Shown here: one piece after another, positions 1 to 12,331 of the stretch
Layout: each line of letters begins with the position of its first letter
Numbering within the stretch: position 1 is the first letter of the stretch
From: Cladophialophora immunda
Lineage: Eukaryota; Ascomycota; Eurotiomycetes; Chaetothyriales; Herpotrichiellaceae
DNA length: 64,000 nt
Direction: 5' to 3'
Assembly: GCF_000835495.1 (NCBI RefSeq)
Contig: NW_015622542.1
Coordinates: 2,254,485 to 2,318,484, forward strand
Made by a program: the position numbers and the translations under genes
The notes under the pieces: generated by a model
What the model was told of the DNA's origin: nothing
Databases searched by the model: none
Seen by the model: the letters and a program-made list of their open reading frames with translations, nothing else

Positions 1-12
1 ACAACGTCCACA

Positions 13-3000
13 ATGTTAGGACCGACTGTGACCCCGACCATGTCGGGGTTTTACCCAGTGGGAAACACACCTCCGGTCGATGTGTTAGAATCTATACCGC
101 CAGGCCAGGACTCCGAGGTGTTACTACTCGGCTGCGGTGATGCTCGCAACCTACTATTTACGCTCTACTGTCGGCCATCGTCAGGTAAGTGCTCTACAGT
201 GGTCAGGGTTGTTGTGCAAAAGATGGTTCGCGCATTGCTCGGACTAACTGCGTAAAGATCAGAGTCACCTCAACTTTACGTGCTGCGATATCAGTACTGA
301 AATAATTGGTCTGGTCATCCTTCCGTAGGGGTGGCCGAGCTAATGGCACTACAGCTCGAAATATCCTCCTCTACACGCTCCTCATTGATGATGTGGACGG
401 CGCGGACACAGGTCGCATCTGGAATATTTACTATCACTCGATGCTGGACGAAGATTCACTACATCTGTTGCAAAAGCAGGCGCGGAAGTTGGCGGACTTG
501 GGCATAACAATCGAGAATTGGCGTCAACAGCCATACGGGAAGGCCCTACGTTTCTGCGACCAAAGCACTTTTGACCGTGTGGTCAAGTTGTGGACATGGT
601 ATGCCCTTGATATCAAAGACGGGCCTGCCTTCGAAGAACAACAAAAGCGGCTCAAGTACATGTCCAGGATGGCACTTAGCTCTCATGAAAAGATTATGGG
701 ATGGTCTTGCAATACTTCGACTCTTCGTTCGGCAGCTCCCTGTTCAAACCTGGTCGTGGAGCATATGGGATCGCTTCTGCCTGGTTACTGGGTGACTGGG
801 TTGACCGACCATGATGCCAAACTCATTGCCACATCCACATGCCTTAATCCAACATTCTCGACCATGCATGAACTTTCGTTGGTCTATGCATCGATGGAGC
901 CATTACAATCTTTCCACTTGGCGACTGCTTATGCGCCGCTGAAGAAAGACTCCCCCTTCATTCCCAACTCAAGGACATTACCGAGACTCAATCCTCTAGC
1001 CCAAGCCGCTACAAGGCAGTTTCAAACCTGGGCGGAAACATTTCGACGAGCCAAAAATCGTTTGACAATACGATTTACGTCTTCTGATGCTCTGGCTTTC
1101 TGCCACGTGTTACAACATCATGCGGTCCGTCACAACAGCCAGGGTGCCTTTCAATATCGAGATAGGTTACGGTACGAGCAACTTGTCCTTGACCCGGTGG
1201 AGTATCGTTCAAGACTACCCGCCGAAAACATGTTCGATGTGATTGATACTTCCAATCTTGTCGATCACTGGGGTTCCTTGAATATCCTAGCAGCCTGCAG
1301 GCCTCTGCTCAAACCTGGAACCACCTCCACCATCTACATGGAACTTTTGCAATTGCGCGATGAGAGTCTCGAGCCGTATTCCAAAGGGCTATTGTGTGGC
1401 GATGTTGTTACTGTATCGTTACTCTTTGGCCTCAATCCCATCCAATTCTGGACAAACACAACAACCTTTTCGTCACACCCAGAAACCATGGCGCGGTCTA
1501 TGGCGGAACCGGGTACAGGAGGTCAAGCTCGCTTCATCATGGTATGGAAGAATGCGAACATGCTCGGAGTCAAATTTGATCCAGACCACCTCGCACGCTT
1601 TGTGTACAGCATGTATCTGCGGATGTTCGAACATGAAAAGCCGACGACTCAGTCATCAAAAGCCGCCAACCGATTGGCGCGAATACAATTTCCGCAATAC
1701 ACGCGCGCTGGGCTGGCCGTCATTCTGAGTTTGATCAAAGACGCCAACTTCGTCGACTTCACAGTGTTTTTGGAACGTCTTCATGCCTGTTTGTCCAGTG
1801 GCTTGGCCCAGGAGATGCCGGGTTCACAGTACGCACAATCGCTGGACCTGCATCTGCATGAATTCGGATTGTGCACCCCAACCATACACAGCGAGAATAT
1901 CGAGAATGCCCAAACTTTGGAACCTAATCCCTTTCGAAACTGGCTTGACATGTCGTCAACAGTCTATCTGAGTGTTGCCGTTCCGCATTCGAAGTGGTTA
2001 CCTCTTCTATTTATCCCGAAGCCAGATACATGGCCCCTTTTCCAGCTTTCTTTGCGACTTCCAAATCTCGATCGCGGGTCTCACTTCGCTGACGTGCAGA
2101 TTGGCTTCGGCGTAATCCGAACGAGAGGAACGAGACACACCTCGAGCTATGCAGTGGAAATCGAGACTGACGAACGGGAAATGGAACCACCGAACCTTCT
2201 GATTGTCTCGGCTCTTATACCTGCATGCATACTGTTGGAACATCTCCGCTCCTCGACGGTGGCAATTCAGTTCATGCCTAGAACACACGAACCCCCCGGT
2301 GCGAGAGCAGTCCCGGAAAGTGTAGCGACGGACGTTTTTCGCCAGGCCATTACGGCTCATACGGCATCCCTGGATGACGAGAGCGTTTTCGTCACGCAAA
2401 ACCCCCCAAACATGAAGGGACGAATGCTTTGTCCATATATTCCTGGCGCGCTTATGTGGAAACAACCTGTAGGTACTGCTGATACCGGAAAAGTGTCGTT
2501 CCACATGATGTTCGACCAGGAAGCGACTAGGGTAGAGAAGCTCACTTTGCATATCGACCTCTCCTCCACCAACGCTGAACCTTTGCTGCAGTCGAAGGAT
2601 CACATCGAGTTTAAGCTGTTGTCTTCTTTCGTCCTCGAACTCAATATCGGTTCGGGGTCAAAGACATTTCGTCAGCAGATTCGACTCCCGGTTTCGTTGA
2701 CCACTTCTGGTTCCAGGACCAAAATTGCTCGAAGATCCGCATATGTTGAGTTCATTGCCACGATTGCAGCTCCAGATGTTCTGTCAACCCACCCGGATTC
2801 TCTTTATCCCATGTCTCTGGTTTGCGGCAAACCGATCCTCGAAAATGTTGGATACATCTGTCTGGAACAACTTCCAACCGTCGACGTCTCGGACACTTCT
2901 AAAGTCGAATGGATGTATCCCCATTTGATGTCGATGCTATCACCGAGAGAATTGGAGGTGGCCGACAGTCTCCTCGACCACAAATTGCGAAACAAGGATC

Positions 3001-3764
3001 CACGTTTCAACTTCAAGCAGATGCTCATAAATGTCTTCACTCGCTATGCAGGACTCGCTGGCAAGAAGCAACAGAACGCGTTTGGGCTTACACGTTATGG
3101 AGAAACAGTCCCGCTCATCATGGTTTTTATTTCGTCGTTGCGGCTGGATTTGGCGAGTCTGAGCGTTACTATTGACGCGGCGATGCTACCTTCAACAGCA
3201 AAGCTTGAAGGTCGAGAGGTGCGGGATCTGCTTACTCAGATGGAAAACAAAGCCACAGTATTCCATGGCGATGACGCAACACTTGCTCTGTGGAAGTACG
3301 CTGCTGCGGCCTTTGCAGAACGCTGTCGCGACTGGGAGCACACCGCGACATGCGAATACGCATTACCGAGTCCCTCTATCGTTCCCACTGCGGACGCCGA
3401 CGGCAACATCCTCTGCTCGTGCGGCCTTGGGAAGTTTCCGCGGGACTACAAGCCAGATGTGCCGGTATGGGAGAGTGTAGCGAAATACTGTGTCCGCGTG
3501 GCCATTCCACCTTCTTACTCGGTTCCTTTGGTGGAGAGGGTTATTCCCGATTTTGGATCCTTCGATATATACGGGAAAATAGCCAATCTCGACCCGAAGA
3601 AACAGGGCTGCTGGGGATGCAACGGACACGTCTCCGAATCGCAGAAGTTGCTGAAGTGCGGCGGGTGTAAGGTCGCTCAGTACTGTTCGAAAGCGTGCCA
3701 GGTCAAGGATTGGAAGCAAGGGCGACACAAGCTGGTCTGCAAAGCGATGAAGTTGAGTGTTTGA
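13..3764 (+). CDS. DUF4470 and MYND zinc-finger protein
   Basis: Three exons close in frame: 13-184, 258-308 and 355-3764, giving about 1,210 aa. Intron 1 has GTAAGT and a CTAAC branch site; intron 2 is only 46 bp with a weak GTCTGG donor. The N-terminus (GFYPVGNTP, LLLGCGDARN, then NFTCCD and ARNILLYTLLIDD across the introns) is the DUF4470 signature found at the start of many ascomycete MYND proteins. The last ~45 residues form a MYND zinc finger with CWGC, CGGC, QYCSKAC and HKLVC ligands, a protein-interaction module. The middle ~1,000 residues match nothing I recognise. The function is unknown; scaffold or regulatory roles are typical of MYND proteins. I see no sign of decay. The true start could lie further upstream, outside the window, but the ATG at 13 begins just before the DUF4470 motif. 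Confidence 0.8.
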
Positions 3765-4399
3765 TGTGGACGGTGCTCACCTTGAAAACTCCAGACCGCG
3801 CGGAACATGGACACCAGGTTGAGCAAGGCGGCTCAGAAAGGTCTACGAGAAGAAGGTAGTCTTCTCCTACGTGTATGATATTTCTTTTTCGTCGCCGGAG
3901 CTACATGAAGGAGGCATCCGAAGTTGGTAGCTCGCAGGCCAAGTTGGAAAAGCTCGTGGCACGGGGTCGAGCTGGCGTTGATTGATGGCAAAATAGAACA
4001 AGGCCTTGTACTCAATCAAAGGTGCAAAAGGCTCTTGGCATTAACAATAAATGCTGTCGCTTCTGAGGAAATAGCGACGCCATCCTTCATATATTCGGGT
4101 ATTTGGTAGAGCTGGACGGAGCAGCCACCTCGCCGTCGTTAGGAGCAGCGAATATTCTGCGTCGGACAGTGTCATTTTATTTCCAGTTGGGCTTCGGCTA
4201 GGGTCAGAATTCAGATGGCAATTAAAGCGGCAAGGCTGGCGGCATCCGTCCTTGGCATGGCGGCTCGTGTTTTTTTCGAATTTGGGCATCGATCAAGAAT
4301 CGATTTTTGACTGCGCCCACCCAAACCACTCACGACAACGGTAGCAAAGCTTTTTGATCCCCTTCACGTCTTCCAAAAGCATCTGAAACAGCAGCCAAG
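3765..4399. other. Intergenic: 3' UTR and eEF1B promoter
   Basis: No convincing gene is visible. The stretch must hold the 3' end of the MYND gene and the promoter and leader of the elongation factor gene, whose start context (gccaagATGgg) is good. Short ORFs here on both strands lack recognisable sequence. Confidence 0.5.
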
Positions 4400-5349
4400 A
4401 TGGGTTTCACCGACTTTGTCTCCGACAGTGGCCTCACACGTGCGTCCTATTGCCCCCTTGAGCCCCTCCAAATCATGCTACTGACTCAATGACAGTCCTG
4501 AACAACTGGCTCAAGACCCGTTCATACATCGCTGGGTACGTGATTCCCCTCGAGCTATCCCTGTCATTATACTGTCAAGATGAGAATCAATTGGTCCGTG
4601 TTGATGAGGCGGCTTAAGACACCGCAAAATGACTACTTCCAATCGCATGCATTTGCACCTCTGAGTTTTTGGTTAAATGAACACAGTTTCGCAAAAAACA
4701 TCAAGTTTATTGTGGTCGCTGACTCATTCTCTGCAGCTTCCAGCCATCTCAAGCCGACGTCGTGAGCTTCAAGGCTCTTAAAGAGGCCCCTGCCGTCGAA
4801 CGCTACCCTCATGCCTACCGCTGGTACAACCATGTCAAGTCCTACGAGGCCGACTTCTCCACACTGCCCGGCGACCCATCTAAGCCTTTCACCACCTACG
4901 GCCCTGAGGCTGTTGCTGTAACCCATAATCCCAAGGACGCCCCGGAGAAGGCCGAGGAGGACGACGACGAGGTTGATCTCTTCGGCTCTGACGAGGAAGA
5001 GGAAGACCCTGAAGTCGTGGCTGAGCGGGAGAAGAGATTGGCAGAATACAAGAAGAAGAAGGAAGGCAAAACCAAGCCCGCCGCAAAGTCACTCGTCACA
5101 CTAGATGTGAAACCCTGGGATGACGAGACGGATATGGACGAGTTGGTGAAGAACGTGTTGGCGATCGAGAAGGACGGCCTTGTGTGGGGTGCGCACAAGC
5201 TGGTCGCAGTTGGCTTTGGTATCAAGAAGCTGCAGGTCAACTTGGTTGTCGAAGACGAGAAGGTGTCCTTGGACGAGCTGCAGCAGGAGATTGAAGGTGA
5301 CGAGGATCACGTCCAGTCCACCGATGTCGTTGCCATGCAGAAGCTGTAA
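4400..5349 (+). CDS. EFB1: Translation elongation factor 1-beta (eEF1B-alpha)
   Basis: This is the guanine nucleotide exchange subunit that reloads eEF1A with GTP in the cytosol. Exons are 4400-4439, 4496-4535 and 4737-5349 (230 aa, the usual family length). Two 40-nt exons encode the start of the GST-C-like N-terminal domain ([13 protein letters not shown], then [11 protein letters not shown]), which binds eEF1B-gamma. A central acidic linker ([18 protein letters not shown]) follows. The C-terminal exchange domain starts near residue 145 with [12 protein letters not shown] and contains FGIKKLQ, with the conserved Lys that inserts at the Mg/P-loop site of eEF1A, and ends DVVAMQKL. The second intron is 201 bp, long for this window, as is common in ribosome-associated genes. 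A gene model starting at the internal ATG in exon 3 would lose the first ~27 residues. Confidence 0.96.
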
Positions 5350-6274
5350 GCAGACATGCAAGGACATGGAGAAGAGGTCAAAGGATGACGGGCGCCCCTC
5401 TTATTGCCTGTGACACGGAGACCAGGTCAAGAGATTTCGAAACTGTCCAAGGGGTTTCCAGCCTTGCCCTGCCCGGTCTCGGGGTGGTGGAGGCCTGATT
5501 CCTGCCTGGCACGGCTTTGTTGGACTGTCTTAGAGCGATGGCATTCTCCCTCTACATAACTTGATGATAGACGAAAAGAAAACCACGAAGATGAGTGACG
5601 AGCATTCTCGACCCACAGCTGGCGCAGCTCTACTTCTCCGGTACCTGTAGTCCCCTCCGTAGACAGCCTTGTTAGAGGATGGTGTCGTGTGTTTGGCGAG
5701 TTCCTGCAAAGACGTTATCAAGATCTGAGACATTTTGCGGCCTCATGATTTGCTGGTTGGTGCTAGATCCGGAGTCGTCCAGTCAGCCACGTACCTCATT
5801 TTTTCTATAACCAGCAAGACGGCACAACCATATCCATGACTTTGCAGCAGGTATAATTATAGCAGCATTGGGCTGGTTTTTCTTTTCTGTCTGTGGTCGT
5901 CCTTGTGTGCTTTGAGCCTTCTCGCCTCCACAAGACACCGCAGAAAGGGCGACATTTAGTTAGAGGTGGAGTTTCCGTACGATGATGGTCGTTCTCGCCG
6001 TTTGAGCCAGCCACCGCATCCTCGTCTGCGCATGTTCCTCGCCTCTTCACATTACCACTTGAAGGTACCTACACAGCCCGGTGTGACAACAAGTATCGTC
6101 AGAGCCCTCGAACCTTTTCTGATCTGCCAAACCTGACCGGAGAAAGCGGTGAGCCAGGCAACACACCACGCGGGGCAGGGACGGTATCAAACAAACAGAA
6201 AAAAGAGGGACATACTACGAGACCGGTCTTTCATTCCCATCTCCCCAGAGAGCAAAGTCGTGGAATCCTCAGAT
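5350..6274. other. Intergenic: eEF1B 3' UTR and DHODH promoter
   Basis: No gene is recognised in these ~925 bases. An open frame runs 126 bases upstream of the dihydroorotate dehydrogenase ATG (from a GTG at 6149), but this part shows no family similarity, so I treat it as leader. Confidence 0.5.
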
Positions 6275-7327
6275 ATGGCGGCCAAAAAACTGAAGATCAA
6301 CCCACCACTGCTCAATTCCGCCTGTCCTTGGGCCACCACCCTCGAGGACATTAAAGCCCTCTATGACACTCCCTACACAGGCGCGGTGACGATTCGAACC
6401 TCTTTACTGGAGGGGTTCACCCACGACGACTCTGTCCACCAATACATCTTCTTCACGCCCGGCAAGACCATCCCCGGCGACGCCCCGAAAGGTGAGGCCT
6501 CGAAGCCTTCTTCGTCGAACTCATCAGAACCAGTATCAACCCTCAACACGCTGGGCTACTCCCCGCTCACTCTCTCTGAATACCTGGGCATTATCAATGA
6601 GATCGTCGGTCAGCGCCACTTGGGCACCGACACGCCGACCAAGAAACCATTCATTCTGTCCGTCACGGGAACACCGGACGAGATTGCCATGGCCTACGCT
6701 CTCATCGCCAACGCCGCCGAAATGGACGAAGATCTCCGTCTAGCCATGGAGGTCAATCTCTCGTGCCCCAATATCGCGTCCGCCCCTCCACCAGCATACG
6801 ACAAGAAACAATTAGATGAGTACCTTGAGGCGATAAGCGATTCCAAATCCACGTACCGGGGACGCATGGCGACCCCTGATTCGGTACCTAAAGTCGGTAT
6901 AAAGCTTCCACCCTACACCTACACCGGTCAGTTCGAAATGGCCGTGGACTCTCTTCGCAATGCGAAATCCTCTGAGCCTGGAGAAGGTTCCGTGGTTGAC
7001 TTCATCACATGCACCAACACACTGGGCAATAGCCTTCTGCTCAACTCGAACCTCGACCCAGCGCTAAGCAACGAGTCTGGCAGCGGGCTGGGCGGTCTGG
7101 CGGGAGCAGCACTTCACCCCCTCGCATTGGGCAATGTCGCCACGTTCCGAAAACTGCTCGACCAAGATCCTTCAACCAAAGAGATCATGATCATTGGTGT
7201 CGGAGGCGTGGAAGACAAGGACGGCGCGGAGAGGATGCGGAAGGTCGGAGCAGAGGCTGTCGCATGCGCGTCGGCGCTGGGCCGATATGGAGTCGGTGTT
7301 TTCGAGCGCATCACCAAGGGCGCATGA
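6275..7327 (+). CDS. URA1: Dihydroorotate dehydrogenase, class 1A (fumarate) type
   Basis: This enzyme oxidises dihydroorotate to orotate, the fourth step of pyrimidine synthesis, using FMN. It is a single exon of 350 aa from the ATG at 6275 (MAAKKLKINPPLLNSACPWA). Family signatures are NSACPWAT at the N-terminus, the NLSCPN loop (Cys is the class 1 catalytic base and Asn binds orotate), VGIKLPPYTY (FMN-contacting Lys), TCTNTLGNS, and the phosphate-binding IIGVGGVEDKDGAERM plus ASALGRYG. There is no mitochondrial presequence or membrane segment, as expected for the soluble class 1A form of Saccharomyces Ura1 and Lactococcus PyrDA, not the respiratory-chain-linked class 2 enzyme usual in filamentous fungi. 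It may therefore be a second, paralogous enzyme; substrate use is inferred from family only. Confidence 0.88.
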   Translation: MAAKKLKINPPLLNSACPWATTLEDIKALYDTPYTGAVTIRTSLLEGFTHDDSVHQYIFFTPGKTIPGDAPKGEASKPSSSNSSEPVSTLNTLGYSPLTLSEYLGIINEIVGQRHLGTDTPTKKPFILSVTGTPDEIAMAYALIANAAEMDEDLRLAMEVNLSCPNIASAPPPAYDKKQLDEYLEAISDSKSTYRGRMATPDSVPKVGIKLPPYTYTGQFEMAVDSLRNAKSSEPGEGSVVDFITCTNTLGNSLLLNSNLDPALSNESGSGLGGLAGAALHPLALGNVATFRKLLDQDPSTKEIMIIGVGGVEDKDGAERMRKVGAEAVACASALGRYGVGVFERITKGA

Positions 7328-8176
7328 GTTCTGATACTCCCGATCACATACGCACGCGGTAACAGGAAAAGAGGACCTAGCAGAGAGACAGTCACGATTG
7401 ATTGCATGCATCACATTGGCATGGGATTGCGGCGACCTCTGCCCCAGCCGCCCCCTTCATGAGACAGGCGTGACACCCGCAAGATGAGCTAGGGTCGCAG
7501 AAACTTCTGCTCGGTAGGGTCTCAGCTGGCAGACATTGTTACCTTGGTCTCGTAGATAGTATGTATAGAGGTCCGCCTGTTTGGGGGAGTCTTCACTTAC
7601 ATTCTAGAAGAGGTGGGATGGATAAGGAGACATTGCGCACTGGCGCCATTCACAATGGTCGCAGCATACTTTAGAAACGCCCAGAGATACGATTCAACGA
7701 TCCGACACGAGAAAATCAACATAGAAAAACTTTTTGTATTCATACTACGCTCAATAGGCACTCTGACTCCAGAGACACACGATTTGGCCCCTGGACCTGT
7801 TCGCGTGTTCTTCTTCCGGACAAACGCTCGCTCAGGCCTTGACGGATGTTTCGTGCTGTGCCACTCGTACATGCTGGGTGATGGTTGGAGTTCGGGTTCA
7901 GGTCCAGTCTCTCTTCTCAGTCCCATCACCAAAGAGGTTGTTTGCATTCTCCCGCCATCGATGTCAGCCTCCCCCAAATACCACTGGCCGCCGACTGCGT
8001 GTCCAGCTACCAATGCAGCTCCAACTCAATCGATGCAAGATGTGTTGTCCACACTGTCGGCCGCCTTGTTGTTGATGCTTTGGACCTAATAGACCTTCCC
8101 ACTCTGTAAAGACCGATCGCCTGCTTGGTGTTGATTTGTTATCTCTGAGGGTAATTACTTGGTAATTATGCATTAA
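7328..8176. other. Convergent intergenic region, 3' UTRs of DHODH and SSD1
   Basis: DHODH (+) and SSD1 (-) point at each other here. Overlapping open frames on both strands (about 7600-8090, 140-160 codons) have no recognisable domain and lie where 3' UTRs are expected, so I do not call a gene. Confidence 0.45.
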
Positions 8177-11100
8177 CTACAATGCATACGGATTCATGGA
8201 CCGGATAGTCAAGCATCTAGACAAAAAGGTCAGTTGCCGCATGGACGAATTTGGATTCCGGGTCACTTACGGTGGACTCTTCGTCAGGTCAGTCTTCAAA
8301 ATGACGGGCACTCGAGTCATTTCTGTCACATCCTGAATGTATTCACCACCCTCTTCCCGGAGTTTGAAGTAGCTGAGATACTTCTCCTTGTCGGTCAGGT
8401 TATTCTCGGGAATGTCGCCAATTGGCTTGACTATCTTTGACTCGGATTGCGTTCTGGCTGGTGTTTGGCTCAAACCGCCGTTACGGGCTGGAGACGGTGG
8501 CATGCTCTGAGACGATCGCTCGACTGGCGAATTTAGAGACACACCGGCAGCCATCTCGGTGATTTCTGATGCACTGTCTTCGTCATCAAAGAGCGCATCA
8601 ACATCGTCGGTCGACATGGTGTTGCTGTCAGTCTGCTTGCGTTGGGATTCGTATCGTTCCTTGGCCCGTTCTCGAGCGGACTCGGTCGCACCGTTCGTGC
8701 CTCTAGTACTGCCTGAGGCACGGGGTCTCTCGTCCTCAGGAATGTAGGCTGATGACGGGACCCCTTTCTCCCAGTAAAGTTCGAGTACTCGTTCTTCCTT
8801 GCGGAACTCGGCCTTTTTCAAGGGAAGCTGATCGCAGTGCACACGTTTTTCGAAACCGTATTCTGGGATAAGGACATCGAATGCAGACTCGTAGACGCAG
8901 ATAACAACACCCTCACTAATGAGGTCGCCGCCCATTTCTTTGCATTTCTTGTCCATGAGTCGGCAAGATTCGATATGGACGCTCTGTTCCTGGGCGCAAT
9001 GAGCAGAGTCTTTCTTGTTGTTGCATTGCTCGGCGGTTTTGGCCAAGCTCTCCATGTCTTCGTTGAACTCGACAGCACCATTGGAAAGAGCAGCCTCCAG
9101 CTGCCGGTGGACGACAATGTCGGCATATCGGCGCGAAGGGTTGGTGAAGTGGGTGTAAAGAGGTAGGTTGAGGGCATAGTGCTGGCGCTGCTCCTCCGCA
9201 ACTTGTTCACCGATGTAATATTTGGCACGTTGCAAAGTCTTGACCAACAGAGTTTCCATGCCCTTGCGCAGATCTGGATCTCCCACTTTGAAGAGACTGT
9301 TCTGCAAGCTTCCACTGCTGGAGCTGTCAATATCATAGCCAGCTCGGGTCATACGATCGACGAACGTCAGGAGTCGTCGCGGGTTGGGAGGTGATTGTCT
9401 TCTCAAAAACGCCTTGTCAGGCATGGCAGCGAAAATCTTCTGCGCAACAAAGAAGTTGGCTTTGCAGCTAATCTCCTCCATGATCTCGTGAGCAGCAGAT
9501 GTGTTGAAGATATTCTGCTCAACGGGGATATTCTCGTCATCGAGCTGATAAAGCAAGCGAAGAGGGGCAATGTTTGCAGACCGGTTGCCAAAGCGAGCTT
9601 CTCGGAATTTGCTGGCAATCTTGTGCAAAGTCTTGATGTCCTCGACTGTGGGCCCGTTCAATTCAGGATGCTCGCCTCCCTTGACGACAGCATCAATTGC
9701 ACGGTATCCGAGCTTGCCAGAGCTCTGAATGATAGATTTGCCGATGAAAGGCTCCCCTTCGATCTGTCCTGTCTCAGTATTGACTTTGAAGACGACACTG
9801 ACGGTTAGACGGCCCTCGCCTGGAACCAGCGAGCAGATGTCTGCTGACAGTTTCGATGGGAGCATGTTGACGGCTCTGGTCATCAAATAAACGCCAGTCC
9901 CCCGTTTCTTGGCTTCTCGGTCAACCAATGAGTTCGCCTTGACAAAATGTGCGATATCCGTGACATGAATGCCAAGCTCGACTAAACCATTGTCAAGTTG
10001 CTTGATGTGGAGGGCGTCGTCGAGCTCGTTGGTGCCGTTAGGGTCAATGGTGAAAGTTCGCTCATTGCGGAGGTCGAGGCGTGCGGCTAAACTCTCCTCA
10101 CCCTCAGCCTTCAGCGACCAGTCATCCCACCCAACACTCTTCAGCACGGCATCAGAGAACTCATCAGACCCGAAGTTGTTGTCGCGGAGCAAGGCGTCTG
10201 TCTCGACGCGAAGATCTCCCATCTCACCCAACTGTTCAACCAGAGTACCGAACGGATGCAGGGAGGTAATCGGCCAACGCTTGATACAGGCCACAAAAAT
10301 TCTGTTGGCGTAGTCCATATGTTTGTCCACAAAGTCTCGGGGGGCTTGTTCTGTAGGGATGGCGATCAAGGGTACACGCTTGTCGGTGGGTTTGAACCAC
10401 ACGATCTTCGGCTTGTCCTGTGCGCGAGATTCGGATCGTGAATGGCCCCCATCCCGTGCCTGACGCTCAGCTTCCTGCTTCTCCTTCGTGGCTTGACTAC
10501 TTGGTCGAAGTAGACCCAGAGTGCCCGAAAACATTTGCCCGGCGACGCGCTCAATAACAGCGACAACGTGACCTGCGTAGAGAGGCTTCTGTTCATCGCT
10601 GATTTCTTCTTCTTCCATCAGCAACAAGCTCTGGCCTTCGACCTCGACATCATCATTTTTCTTCTGCGTTGGACGCTGACGCAAGCTGCCACGTCGTCGG
10701 ATGCTACCATCTGGCGCAATCGAGGTAGTGTCAGAGGTCGACGCCGTATCACTCTTGCCATTTTGGGTATTACCCGACGAGCGAGTGTCGGTGATGTCCT
10801 TGCGTTTCTTCTTTTCTTCTTTCTCGCGCTTCTGGCCCCAGACTTCATCGACGTCAAGCAGTTCGATCGCAACCAAATCGCCCTCAAGAGCACGATTCCT
10901 GTCTTTGCTACCACAAATGAAGATGTCTGCATCGAGATCGTTTGTGGTGACATAGGCGTCAGACCGGTTCTTCTTGTTCACTCGGAGGATACCCGCAACC
11001 AGCTGGCCGTCATTGAGCAACGCAGGGAGCGTGGCCTGAGGGAGGTAAGGCGTGAACAGCGTCTTTCGCTGCTGTTGCTGCTGTTGCAAGCCCATCGGAG

Positions 11101-12331
11101 GAGCATGCTGACTGGCCTGAAGACCACCAAGCTGTGCACCTTGCATTGCCTGGAGCTGAGCGATCTGCAAGGCGTTCAGTTGCTGGCCAGCGAACATCTG
11201 AGGTGCCATCATCATTTGGCCTTGAGGGAGTTGCACCAGCTGTGGCTGGCCGGGATATTGAAATCCGCTCATAGAGCCGATGGACTGGTTCATTGATCCT
11301 CGCCCGCGATGGCCTGGCTGGAAGTTTCCACCGCCCATAGCCTGCGGTTGGCTGAATTGACCCATCTGTTGAGGCGACTGCTCTGTCGTCTGCTGATTAT
11401 TCTGCTGACGCCAATTGCCTTCAAAGTTGCGGGATCCCTGTCTCGTGTGATTGCTTTGGCTACCACGACGCTGCAGGTCTGACTGGTTACCTGCACCAGC
11501 ATCACCCTGGGTTGGAAACTGAAATGCACCGCCTCCACGACCAGCCGCACCTCCTCCCCGGACACCGCCAGCAGCCATACTCTGGCTTCGACTGTGACCG
11601 ACCATACGTGCGTTGCCAGCACGCTGCAGGCCTAGGCCTCCGCCGGGAGTGATGGGAGTGTTCAATCGGTCATCGGCAGGAGTAGCCGCAACAGGGCTCT
11701 CCGCGATACCTCCGGCTCCTGGAATGGGGAACTGGAACCCAGCAGCAGTCCGCTTCTTTTCTGCGAGTTCAGCGGCCTTCTTTGCCTCGGGAAGAGCTAA
11801 CGAATGACGTCGAGTATGTCCACTTTGTGCAGAACCTCCTCTTCCGCCACGACCGCTGGTGTTTTCACGGTTCTGGCCCATTGCCTGCTGGTTGAAGTCG
11901 CCGTAGGCAGCGCCGGCAGTGCCAGCGGATGGTGCTGGGGGAGGACCCATGGCCATACCCGGAAGCGCGGATTGATTTCTGCGGTGAGCACCGGGCTGTG
12001 CAGGAGCATTTGCTTGCATAGCCATTTGCTGCTGGATTTGGGGGAATTGAAAATTGGTGTTGTTGGGTGAGATTCCGGAAAGATTGGGTTGCCCTTGAAT
12101 GGGAGAGTAGGTAGGCATACCTTGCAAGGGCTGTTGGATCATGCCCATGTTGACGTACTGCTGATGAGTAGCAGCGATTTGTTGTTGTTGCTGTTGTAAT
12201 AACTCGATCTGTTGCTGAAGAGCCAGTTGTTCCATCATGAGCGGAGTGAGCTCGGACGGACTGCGTCGATGGGCGATATGAAGTCTGCGCCCTGCAGGGC
12301 CGGGCACACCAGATGAGCCTGGCTGTGCCAT
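8177..12331 (-). CDS. SSD1: SSD1-family mRNA-binding protein (GUL-1/Sts5 type)
   Basis: This cytoplasmic translational repressor binds mRNAs for cell-wall and polarity proteins and is controlled by the NDR kinase Cbk1/COT-1. Exon 1 is 12331-8271 and a 54-bp intron (8270-8217; GTAAGT, CTGAC, TAG) leads to a 40-nt last exon 8216-8177 that adds CLTIRSMNPYAL after the SPP motif; total 1,366 aa. The first ~430 residues are disordered, rich in Gln (QQIELLQQQQQQ) and Gly/Arg. Six NDR-kinase motifs (HxRxxS) are visible, e.g. HRRSPS near residue 21, HRRNQS, HTRRHS, HSRSQS, HTRQGS and HSRSES. Cold-shock domains follow, then an RNB domain starting near residue 770. Its active-site stretch reads DPNGTNELDDAL where active RNase II enzymes have Asp in place of E/N, fitting the known loss of nuclease activity in Ssd1. 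Confidence 0.95.

Noticed and set aside
7597..8089. Overlapping 138- and 158-codon ORFs on both strands
   Set aside because: They lie in the convergent 3' UTR region of DHODH and SSD1 and match no family.
10535..11296. 253-codon plus-strand ORF inside SSD1
   Set aside because: Antisense to the conserved SSD1 coding region; composition mirrors the sense strand and no motif is seen.
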